In this document: positions 1 to 12,100 of the stretch, piece by piece
Layout: each line of letters begins with the position of its first letter
How positions within the stretch are numbered: the first letter of the stretch is position 1
Origin: Branchiostoma belcheri
Lineage: Eukaryota > Chordata > Leptocardii > Amphioxiformes > Branchiostomatidae
Assembly: GCF_001625305.1 (NCBI RefSeq)
Contig: NW_017804675.1
Span: forward strand, 385,543 to 449,542
Length of the DNA: 64,000 bases
Direction: 5' to 3'
Notes under the pieces: generated by a model
What the model was told of the DNA's origin: nothing
The model's input: only the letters and a program-made list of their open reading frames with translations
The model's database searches: none
Position numbers and translations under genes: made by a program

Positions 1-11
1 GAGAGAGAGAG

Positions 12-62
<51 letters not shown>
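1..62. repeat. (GA)n(GATA)n microsatellite
   Basis: Pure dinucleotide then tetranucleotide repeat at the window edge. From 63 to 291 no coding or other feature is seen. Confidence 0.95.
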
Positions 63-291
63 CATAATAACATTTAAGAAGAAGCCAACAACAACAACAT
101 ATGACAGTTATATTAGTTAATTCTTACTCTAGTCTAGTCTAGAGTACATGTATGCTATATATATTATTCAACGAGCTCCAGCTAAAATTTGGTTTTAGAT
201 TTTCAAGATTTAGCATTACACTTATATAGCATTACAGATACACTGATAAACATCATACTAATTGGTTGATTAACCTGTTTGTTATCCCCAG

Positions 292-3200
292 GTACATTCC
301 CAGAGACCTCCAGGATGGTGAAACAGGTCCAGTCCCCCAGTTCCACCTCTACACTAGTGCAGTATTCTCCTGCCACTATCGAGTGTTTGGAGTCAGGGGC
401 TACCAGGGGGGATCAGGGAACACCTATCTTTGGTGCAGTCTGCACAGGTAAGACTTTAACAGCCTTATCCCTAACCCCAACCCTAACCTCACATTGGTGC
501 AGTATTCACCAGCCACTGTCGAGTGTTTGGAGTCAGGGGCTACCAGGGGGGATCAGGGAATATTTGGTGCCGTCTGTACAGGTGAGACTTTAACAGCCTT
601 ATCCCCAACCCCATCCCTAACCCTAACCATACCCCAACACTGCCCTATCCCTAACCCCCAACCCTAACCCCAACCCTAACCTCACACTGGTGTAGTATTC
701 TCCTGCCACTGTCGAGTGTTTGGAGTCAGGGGCTACCAGGGGGGATCAGGGAACACCTATCTTTGGTGCAGTCTGTACAGGTGAGTCTTTAATTGCCTAA
801 CCATAAACCCACAATGGAGCCCTACTCCCCCAAAACAGTGACTGTTGTTGACTTAGAAGTTAGATTAGTTAGAATCTGAAGGTTCTGGGTTTGGAACCCT
901 AGCAGGCCCCACTGTTTGATAATTGTGTCCTTCGGAAAAGCACTTTGCACTTTTTCCTCATTACTTATGAAAATAAGTAAATAGCTTAGGACTTTTACAG
1001 TCTGTTAGGGATGTCCTCTTGAGTTACACAGATACAGACACAGACTGGAACAACATTCGGATTTCCCAAGTATAATTTATACTTCAAAGTGACTAACATA
1101 CTGTTCTATACAGGAGGTCAGTGGGCCTGGCTGGCCAGTATTATACATTATATTGTATGTGTTCTGTAATTTAGTGTAAAGTGACTGTACTTGTATGCTA
1201 TCCCACATACAGGAGGGCAGTGGGCCTGGCTGGCCAGAGGAGCATCTTTAGAAGTAGTGAACACCCAGACTGGGACCAGACAAGGAGCCTGGTGCTTCGG
1301 AAAGACTCAGAAAGATCCTATGGTAAATATTTCATCAAGATACTGTTGCCTTTTTTTTGTTAATTTCTACTCTACTGATGTTTTTAGGCTGACGTATGAA
1401 AATGAAGAATTTGAGTTTGACAATTTCTGTTGTATTATGACAGTACCGTTACTATATATTGGTTTAACTTAACTAACTTAAAAAATTTACTACATTATAG
1501 GTACTATAGTATAGGACATAAACTTATCTACATATAGATTTATTCATTCCCTCTTTTTTGGGAATCATTTTGACTTCATAGAAGTCTTCACTCAATACTG
1601 CCTAACCCTGTAACCAATAGAGAATTGGTAGCCAAACAGCTACTTCAGTGTGTTAAAGGTTAACTTTCTCCCTGCTGCCTAACCCTGTAACCAATAGAGA
1701 ATTGGTAGCCAAATGGCTACTTCAGTGTGCTAAAGGTTAACCTTCTCCCTGCTGCCTAACCCTGTAACCAATAGAGAATCGGTAGCCAAATGGCTACTTC
1801 AGTGTGCTAAAGGTTAACCTTCTCCCTGCTGCCTAACCCTGTAACCAATAGAGACCCGGTAGCCAAATGCATATGGCTACTTCAGTGTGCTAAAGGTTAA
1901 CCTTCTCCCTGCTGCCTAACCCTGTAACCAATAGAGAATTGGTAGCCAAATGGCTACTTCACTGTGCTAAAGGTTAACCTTCTCCCTGCTGCCTAACTCT
2001 GTAGCCAAATGGCTACTTCAGTTTGCTAAAGGTTAACCTTCTCCCTGCTGCCTAACCCTGTAACCAATAGAGAATTGGTAGCCAAACAGCTACTTCAGTG
2101 TGCTAAAGGTTAAATAACCTTCTCTCTGCTGCCTATTCCCATAAGAAATAGGAAAATTAATGGACAAATAGCTACTTTAGTGTCCTAAGGGTTAATCATA
2201 CATGTTTCTTCCATTCAGGTATCCATCAGCTGTGTACAGGAGTATGAGTACCAGAAGTCCGTGAAGCTTGTTGTGGGGCTACAGACAGGTAGTGGCAGGG
2301 GGATGGTCTGTTTACTGGACCCCAACATCAGTAAAGTCATCAAGGCTGTGGACATTCCTCATAAGGTAAGAAACTGTACTGGAAAAGGCTTTATTTCACA
2401 TTATATCATATACCAACCTGTGATAAGTAAAGGTTAAGGGAGTCCCATAGCCTTTTTTTGAAACGATAAAAACATTGGGCATGGTATTTGAAGTCAGAGC
2501 CCATCCCTCTCCTTCCAACACACTTTTATAAGTACTAGTACATAAACTTGTGTTTTTGCTGTGAATGTGAAAGAGAATACTGTGTGTACCTTAAGTTGCT
2601 ATTCAAGCACCTTACTTAAAATTCCAGAATTTTGTTGCACCTTTTCTCTAATTATGGGTTCACCACACCACGAAGTGGTGGTGAACCCATATTGCTTTGT
2701 CTGATGTTTCTTCTCCTCCTTCTCCTTCTCCTTCTTCTCCTGCCATTTTTTAAATGGATTCAGCTTCTTCATTTTAGGGCCTAAGGTCCTGAAATTTGGT
2801 ATGGAGGTACAGTGGGCAAATACCCCTAGGCGTTTTTTAAATTTTTGTGATACAGGCTTTTAGAATGGTTTTATTTGAGTTTTTTGGCTGTGTTATAGCA
2901 AATGTATTACTGTGTTAGTGTGCCGTGTTTACCACGTCTGGGCATGAGTCATCACAATGGAATGCAGGGCATCAACCAATAGGCATGCAGCTTTCCTCTA
3001 TACTTCTTGCTGATTGGCTGTTGGGATTTAACTTGATTAACACCTGCACAGAGCATTTCCACCTGCACAGAGCATTTCTTGCTGATTGGCTGTTGGGATT
3101 TAACTTGATTAACACCTGCACAGAGCATTTCCATACTGACAGTATGTCTTTATTCAAGTGTTTTGGTAGGTATTTCAAGCTTTTCTGCTCCAGCATTGGA

Positions 3201-6200
3201 ATGCGGGGCATGAACGTTTTTTTTATTTTGAAAATCAACAGTTTGCATTATGCAATTAAAAATCCTAACCAATAAAGTAGGGAATAGCTATCCAACTGTT
3301 GTTTTAGTTGTATGTTACTTCATATTATAGTTATATCAATGTAAATCATTGTTTTCCCTTGTGTTTCTCATTCTTTCCCTGCCATGTGGTAAAATGTGGT
3401 GAACCCATCGCTGTATTTGCTCCAAAGCAAATATTGGCCTTTCTAGTTTTAGTATAGTGCTTTTAAAAAGGGTAGGTGAAGGAAATAATCTGCATTTGCT
3501 GGCAAATGTTGACTTTCTAAAACATTTCATGCCTTGTTTTCCACAGCACCCAGGTGACCTCGGTTGAACCCATCACCAATGCTAGCGACATCAGGACCCC
3601 TAAAGGCTTCCTCAGCGATTTGCTCTACAAGTTCTTTTTCGGGATTGTTGGGTGTATGAAATATTCAGCATTTGCTGGCAGATGTTCACTTCTTAAACAT
3701 TTCATCCCATGTTTCCAGGTGACCTCGGTTGAACCCATCACCAATGCTGGCGGCATCAGGACTCCAAATTTTAGTACACTTTTTTATGACTAAGGACTTT
3801 TTTGATAAAGGTGATGGAGGAAATGATCTGCATTAGCTGGCAAATGTTGACTTTCTATAATATTTCATCCCTTGTTTTCCCACTACCCAGGTGACCTCGG
3901 TTGAACCCATCACCAATGCTGGCGGCATCAGAACTCAAGAACTCCATCAGAACTTTTTTGATAAAGGTGATGTAGGAAATGATCTGCATTAGCTGGCAAA
4001 TGTTGACTTTCTATAATATTTCATCCCTTGTTTCCCACTACCCAGGTGACCTCGGTTGAACCCATCACCAATGCTGGCGGCATCAGGACTCCAAAAGGCT
4101 TCCTCAGCGATCTGCTCTACAAGTTCTTTTTCGGGATCGTTGCCGTGGGAACGGCTGGCGGCCACGCCTACCTGGTTGACATGGCGATGGACCACGAGGA
4201 GGAGTCGGACGAGGTCAACCTGAGCCACCTGGAGGTCATCACCATGGAGACCAGAGACCTGGCAGCCAAGAGGGAAAACGCTCTGCAGAGAGGGAGACTC
4301 TTTTGTCTGGATATCACTGGTACATGTACAATCAGCACAAGTGTTTGTAACAGGTTTTAATTGTAATTTTGGGAGGATTTTTTGGGCACAATCTTTGCAA
4401 GCTGAAAAATGTGAAACCTGTATTTGGCCTACAGCTGATATAGACTATAGTAAAATCAGTTGTAATAATAAAAAAAGATCCATGTAGTCAAAAACTTTTA
4501 CCATACCTCATGTTAGGCAAATTGTATTTCTCACAGCTGACTGCCACAGAAGAGGAACTTTCTACTACCGCACACCAGATGGGAAAAACATCAACAGCTT
4601 TTATTCCTGTAAGCTTACTTTTTTTTCAGTTTTACTTCAAAATAACTTTGTGTTGAGGAATTTAACCTTTAAGATGTTATATCCTTAAAACATGCAAACT
4701 ACATGTGTTTAAAAAAAAAGTCGGGCTAACAGACTGAACAGTAGATCTTTTTTATAAAGATAAAAAAAATAGATTGTTGACTCTGTTTGTTGGCAGCGAA
4801 TGTTGCTGTGAGTTCCCTACAGTTCCTGAAGAGAACAGGAACTCTGGCTGTCGGCTACAACTTTGGGCAGTTCCAGCTGTGGAGACTGGCAGGACCTGCC
4901 CTGGAGTAAGCTGTGCTGTTTAACTGCTCATATATGTATTTTGTACAATATTTCTAAAGCATACGCATCTTGTAACGTACATGTTTTTGTGTATATTTTC
5001 AACAGAACAATTACTGAAGAGTGAAAACATGTCTGACCTCCTCTCTCTACACACAGTTTCAGCAGTAACATAGAGAACAGCACGTCTGCTGTCACACACT
5101 TCGCCTACCAGGAGCCTGAAAATGACCCGGGGAACTACTGTTACCTGTGGGTGGCCAGGGGACCGCTACAGACTGACCCAAGGTACGGGGGGGCATTGTT
5201 TCAGCTATATATTACATAATAAATGTGTGTTGTCAATTTGTATCAGTTTCTAACCCTCATAATACAGGGAAAAACAAGGGAAAAGATGGAGTTAGGGAAT
5301 ACAGTTCAGACAATGTAGTTTTGCTGACAAACACACACAAAAAAAAGGTTGTGTTTTAATTTTGCAAAGTTTAGGATTTAATCATATATTTTTTTGAATT
5401 CTGCAGTCTTAATATAAAACATTCTTAATCACAGTATGTACATATGAAAATATTTTGGTCACAAATAAGAAACATTGCTACTGTGATAGTTGCTTTCCCT
5501 ACTGCTACATTGATATATACAATAATATTGTAGCAAGTTAACTGTTGTGTCCTATAACAGTGAGGAAGTGGCAGTCTATTGTTGTACCAGATGGGTTGAG
5601 ATTGCTACAGTGATAGTTACTGCTACATTGATGTATCAGTAATGTTGCCTGTTGTGTTATAACAGTGAGGAAGTGGCGACCAGTCTACTGTTGTACCAGA
5701 TGGGCTACAGCAGAAAGGAAACCCTGCTGGACAGTAGGGAAGTTCTGTACAAGGTTAGCTGAAATCTCTCTCATTTTTGTTTGGTACAAGCCATAGTTTG
5801 AAACAGGTATTTTGAAGGAAGTGTATTTTGGTATGATTTGTGAACCATAATTAAGTTGCAGTCATTATTCTTTTGAGATACAAAATTAATGTAGCTGCTT
5901 TTGTTGTGTTTTAAAGAGGGTTTATCTCATGTATGCATGTGTGTACCACTGTGTACATTTTTGTGGGTGAAGTCTGATCTCCATCTCTGATTGTTTGTTT
6001 GTTTGTTTGTTTGTTTGTTTGTTTGTTTGTGCAGGAGTTGAGCACGTGCGGCCCCACGTTCCAGCCCAGTTTAGGTCCCACGTCTGAAGGTCCTTCTCCA
6101 GGCAGTAGACTGGTGTCATGTTACACCCTGGAGAACCACCACAGCCCTGAGGAGGGGGACAGACACGAGGACTCAGCACTCGAGGAAGAAGGTACTCTCC

Positions 6201-9177
6201 CTGACCTATCTGACCCATTACCTCTGTGTTTGTGTGTAACTCTAACTCCTACTCCTACGTCTGACTGTGTCCAAAATCATATCCAGTTGCTTGACTGTTG
6301 AGTAACTGTTTTACAGCGTATCTGACTCCTACAATCATGTATATTTCAGTCCTGCATGGCCCAGATCTCAGCATTGCTGTGTTTGTGTGGGAGAGCCCAA
6401 CAGTCGACCCCATGTCTCGCTCACAGTGCAGTCTCGCTGTGTTTGACATCAACCGCTGGTACCACGCACAGATGCCTGTGGTCTTCAGGTACTGCTGTTT
6501 CTGTTATATGTACCATGGCAGGCCACATGTAGGTACTGCTGTTTCTGTTATATGTACCATGGCAGGCCACATGTAGGTACTGCTGGTATCACGCACAGAT
6601 GCCTGTGGCCTTCACGTACTGCTTTTTTAACATATGTTTTATGTTTTCTTAAATTTTCATTTGTTGATCCATATATGTCTGCAAAGGTAGGCAGCTATGA
6701 TATCATAAAAATAGAAGGTGATACGAAAAATATTGTACATTGCTGCACTTCCTCCGCAGACTGCAAGAGGACCTCGCTGAGCCATGTTCCTTCTTCTCTG
6801 TCTTCTCCCTGGAGGATGTAATGGAAACCGCATCACCTGATGTCATGCTGGTACAAAAAATTTCTTTCTTGAGAAAGTCAATAATATCTTCCAAGAAAGA
6901 GTAGATAAATCTTAAAGATTTGAGTATGAGTAAAAAATTACTTGCACAGTCGGTTGCACTGGTAGACCAGAGAAAATTAGGTTCACAGCACCAAATATAT
7001 GTGCACCGACTTGTACATGAAGTGGTAATTTGAGCCCTGTAGGTGGTGCTTCCTAAAGAAAACTGCATAAATGCCTGTTTGTGCATACAAAGTAGACCCA
7101 GCTGGGCTGTACCATGTCTGAGTTGGGGGGAAACCGTATGCTACAGGAAGTTGAGGGGAACAGTCTGCTCACATGTCTTACTGTGGACATGGATGGACGT
7201 TCAGCCTCATACAACTTTTCTCTCTAAGTATTAGGTTCACTATAGTATTGTTGCATTGATAATGAAGTAGATTTGATACTGAAAATGGCTCCTTTATGCT
7301 GAAAATTTCTCTGTCCTTTGTACTGACTACATCTTAATTAATACTGAAAATGTCTGTCCTTGGTACTGAAAATGTCTTTATCCTTGGTACTGAAAAATTC
7401 TCTTTCGCCCCCATTACTGACAATGCCTCTCCTTTCTCTTTCCTTGGTACTGAAAATGTCTCCTTCATACCAAAAATGTCTCTGTCCTTTGTACTTATAA
7501 TGTCTGTCCTTGGTACTGAAAATTTCTCCTTGGTACTAAAATGTCTCCTTAGTACTGAAAATGTCTGTCCTTGGTACTGAAAATGCCTCTATGGTACTTA
7601 AAATGCCTCTATGGTACTGAAAATGCCTCTATGGTACTGAAAATGCCTCTATGGTACTGAAAATTTATCATTTATACTAAAATCATCTTTCTTTGGTACA
7701 GAAAACCCCTATATACTAATGGTTCCTAAAAGAATGAGAATGTCTTTATAATTGGTACTAAAAATGCCTCTGTCCTTAAACTGAAGTTTATCTGAAGATG
7801 TTCCTTCCTTTCTGACAGGATCTGTTTATCGACCCGCTGTCGATCTCGAGGTTTGTTTCCAATGTTCAAGCCCTGAAAATGCCTCTGCCCTTAGTACTGA
7901 AATTCCTCCTTTGTACTGAAATGTCTCTACCCTTTAACTGAAGTTAACCTGAAGATTTTGTTTGCTGACAGGACCTGTTTATTGACCCACTGTCCATCTC
8001 GAGGTTTGTGTCCAACGTCAGCCCGGCTCCAGACCAGTTCTACTTCCCCTCCGCGCTCAGCTTCTGTAAGTTAACATTTTAATTCTATCTTACATATTTG
8101 TAGGGGCTTAAAGTTAAATATTCATCTTAACCCTCTCCATGTTCATGTACATTGTAGTATATTGGCACCACATCTGAGTAAGTAATATGAAATAAAAATT
8201 ATGATTGGTAAATATGACAAGAAACTAGAATTTTCATAAAAAAAACAAGGTTGGACATGACAAAATATGCCACAAATAGTTATTCATCTTAATGATTTTT
8301 TGTAGATACCATTATACAATCCAAAACATTCAGGATGCATGGATGTGATAATATGTGGAAGAATTGCAATTCCTATTTTCTATAAATCTGAGAATACTAA
8401 CTTAAGTCATTGTTTTATTGTAGCCACCTGCTGTTTAATGGAGACTGGACTGGTCCACTGCAGCTTCCACGGGCTTCAGAAAAAGGTAGGAAAAAGCAAC
8501 AAACAAAAAGAAAAAATAGTGGAAATCATTCACAGAAATATGATAAAAAGACAAAAGATGAAATGCATACAAAGTAGACCCGGCCGGGCTGTACCATGTC
8601 TGAGTTGGGGGGAAGCCGTATGCTACAGGAAGTTGAGGGGAACAGTCTGCTCACATGTCTTACTGTTGACATGGATGGAAGTTCAGCCTCATACAATGTG
8701 AGCAATAGAAAAACACATTATACAGAATGTAACCTGTGACCTCTGTAGACTGACTTTTTGCCACGACCTTGACCTCTGCAGACACATCTGACCTTGACCT
8801 CTACAGATTCAGACTGTTAACATAACCTTGGTCTCTGCAGACTGTTTGACCTTGACCTCTGCAGGCTTATCTGACCTTGACATTTGCATAGTCTTACCTT
8901 AACCATGACCTTGACCCTTGCAGGATATGTCTGACCTTTGCCATGACCTTGACCCCTTTAGGTGCTGTCACAATCATAACGTTGACCCCTTCAGAAGCTG
9001 TGTGACCTTTGTCGTGACCTTGTCTGACCTTTGCCATGACCTTGACCCCTTTAGGCGCTGTCTGACCTGTGTAAGCAGGGTCCGTCGGCCATGTTGACCC
9101 CCCATCACCACGTGGGCGCCTGTCTGGCTGCAGGGCTGCTGCCCAGGAACATGGAGGGGTCTGCTAACATGGCTGTG
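292..9177 (+). CDS. AHCTF1: ELYS exons 1-14: N-terminal beta-propeller region
   Basis: Coding exons: 292-447, 1213-1322, 2219-2365, 4046-4319, 4537-4608, 4797-4905, 5057-5182, 5666-5753, 6035-6191, 6350-6488, 6760-6850, 7972-8065, 8424-8485, 9055-9177. They encode about 582 residues. Motifs in order: [42 protein letters not shown] (counterpart of human VTAIEPIINHGG); [90 protein letters not shown]. The propeller of ELYS is known to contribute to chromatin and pore binding. Exons 1, 2, 4, 8, 10, 12 and 14 each have partial copies in an adjacent intron; the copy used was chosen by phase and by uninterrupted alignment. Exon 9 encodes an acidic, poorly conserved loop and follows a (GTTT)n run. 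Confidence 0.9.
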
Positions 9178-12100
9178 GTGAGTAAGGGATATGTACTAGA
9201 GTTTCACCTAAACATTTTATACTTGATGTCTACTAAGTTAATTCCACCATACAACTGTATATCTGTCACCCAGAAAAAATGCATCTAAAAGTGATCTGTA
9301 TTGCAATGTGTAATGCAATCCTGCATGATATAGAAAATATTTAATTCTGTCAAACATACATACTTTTAAACTGAATCTCCTGTGTTTTTCTGTTCACATA
9401 CATGTATTCTACCTTACCTCATACTCCTTTAGGACATACAATGTCCAATCCTTTGAATCCGTTGAAGTCTTTTCACAAAGAGAGAGAGGGAACAAGAAGC
9501 AAAATAAAGGGAAAGAAAGGAGAAAGAGAGAATAAATACACAGCCCTATAGTTAAAAAATGTACATAATATTCTGTGCTAGCCTTTGCTGTATGATTTTG
9601 CCTTTTGATTTCCTTTGTGTTGTGTTTCCTTTGCCAGAGTACTGATCAGATGCTTTTCTGTACTCACAGGACTATAGAGAAAGGAGAAAAAAGAGAATAT
9701 TATCCCTATAGTTACACAATGTACAGAATATTGTGTGCCTTTGCTGTATGATTTTGCCTGTTGATTTCCTTTGTGTTGTTCCTTCCTGTGTCCCTGATGC
9801 TCAGCTACACAGAGTTTACAGTCAGGGCAGGGCCGGTAAGGCAGGCCAACATAAGACTGACAAGGGGGAACAGGTAAAACATCTAACAACAACAACAACC
9901 CCCCTCCCCCCTTCCTGGTGTCTGTCTAGCCTTGTAACATTGTGGGAGCCTTATTGTACATCCAGAACCGTGCCTGTCCAGTTCTGTGCATGACTGGGTC
10001 AGGGTTAGGATCATGTATAGTTCTGGATACACTTAGATTACAGTATCCAGAACCCTGCTTATCATAGTTCTGTGCGTGACTGGGTTAGGATCTCAGGCAC
10101 GGTTTTGGATAAGCTTCATTGGACTACAATATCCAGAAAAGTGTCTGAGCATGGCTTGGCTCTATGTACATATAACCACTTGAGAAAGCCCTGTCTAATG
10201 TGCATGCATCTAAGTGTCATCCCAGTACACAATTCTTTGAAAGGTGTAAGGACACCCACTATAAAATCTCATAACTAATGCATTACCAGGGTGAGAAACT
10301 TGGTAACGGATGACCCTAAGACTTGGTATAATTTAAAGGGAAACTGACCACTAAAATGTTCTCTCATCCACTGCACACTGCTAAAATCCACGCACACGTC
10401 TCTCAGTATAGCAGTAAGCACTGTCAGTTATCTGTAAACTACATTATATCAGTCTGCTTGGTGTCAAACCCCCACACGTTGTGTTGTGTTGTGTGTGTGT
10501 TGGTCAATTAATTTAAGAAATGTACAATTTTGTGTTGCTGTGACATTTTCTACATGCAAAGAAGAAACTCCCATCAAAAGAGTAAAGTAAACAGTAAAAG
10601 AAAAACTTAGAAGTAAAATATGTCTTTCTCGAAACAGCTTTATGTACAATGTACATCAAGTAGTAACCTAACTAATTCCACCAGGTCATCTACAATATGT
10701 ATATCCATGCACCACCATGAGAAATATGCCTGAGAGAATTATATCTGAACTGTGCACTCCTCTAACACAGCATGATGTGACTGTAAGAGAAGTTCTGCTA
10801 AAAGTATAATGTTGTTTCCCTGTCCTGTTTTCCCCAGACTGCCCAGAGAGAAACGTTACTGAGTGTCGCTCTGGACCACAACCTGGTCGGGTTCCTGACT
10901 TCCTGCATCACTCAGTGGGCAGAAGGAGGTCAGTCTTAAAGGAACTACAGTCTTAAAGGAACAAGCATCTTCTTATTGGAGTTTCTATTTTGCTAGTTGA
11001 GGTTCTCCTCAAAGGCAATAAGTGAATGTCATCGTCAGTTGACAGTAACCCTTATAATGTGATGCTTGGTTGAATTCTTCAAAGAATATAATCATTGTTT
11101 TTATCCTGATAACTTACCTGGAAGCATATGACAAAGAACATAGTCCCAAATCACTTTTAGAAGAGAAATTAGAAAAAAAAAATTAGGAAGGGGTCAAAAG
11201 ATGGGACCAAAGATCAATATATATTGATGAGACTTACATTCGCTTTCTTATATTTTATAATGTTCTGTGAAACATATTGAATATAAAATGTACTGTATTA
11301 GTCTTACTGCTTTGCGTGTACTAATGATGTCACATGTCTGCGTGTACCTTGTTCCCCAGAATATTCTACAAAAATATATTTACTTTTTCCTTCAGAATAT
11401 GCCCATGCAGGCTGCACCCTCAGAACTGTGCTAGACTGGGCCTGGAACAAAGTCGCCTCCATCAAGTTTTCTCTGGATAAAACTTGTAAGTCTTGTACAC
11501 ATAGATATAAATTTTACCCCTGGTCTTACTTGAATGTTACAAGACTGGGAACCACTATGTACCGAGTTTACATTTTAATTAAGACCATCATTAGATACAG
11601 CTGTAAACAATGTTTAGAGTTAGATGTTCAAGGGTTAGGTGTAACAAGTCGTTTGGTGTGATGTAGCCAGCTGCCGCCACAATGCCACGTGCCTGCAAAG
11701 CTGGTGTGTTACGCTGAAGGTTGCTTATACCGGCTATACAGATACAGAAGCTGGTGTGTTACGCTGAAGTGCGGTCATACCGGCTGTACAGATACAGATA
11801 CAGGACTGTCCTAACCTATGTTGCTCTTACCTTGTCAGGTGTCCCTCTTTACGATGGTTCTGGAGGCATCCTAGACCAGCAGACCTTGCAGCTGCTGGAC
11901 CATCATGCTTTGCAGCTGAATCACATGGTGACAGTGTTCCACACCCTGGCACTGCAGCCGGCTCCTACTACTGAACAAGGTAGGAACCTAACCCTTCAAC
12001 TATAACCCTTCACCTCTGACCCTTCACCTCTAACCCTTCACACCTAACCTCTAAACCTGCCACTGCAGCCTGCTCCTACTACTGAGCAAGGTGAGATTCT

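Noticed and set aside
460-690. CCCTAACC runs resembling telomere repeats (also 21388-21412)
   Set aside because: Degenerate, short and located as spacers between exon 1 copies or beside a minisatellite; not a telomere or clear fusion site.
1577-2125. Regular direct repeats that could suggest a CRISPR-like array
   Set aside because: Units are contiguous, about 77 bp, with no unique spacers, in a eukaryotic intron; it is a minisatellite.
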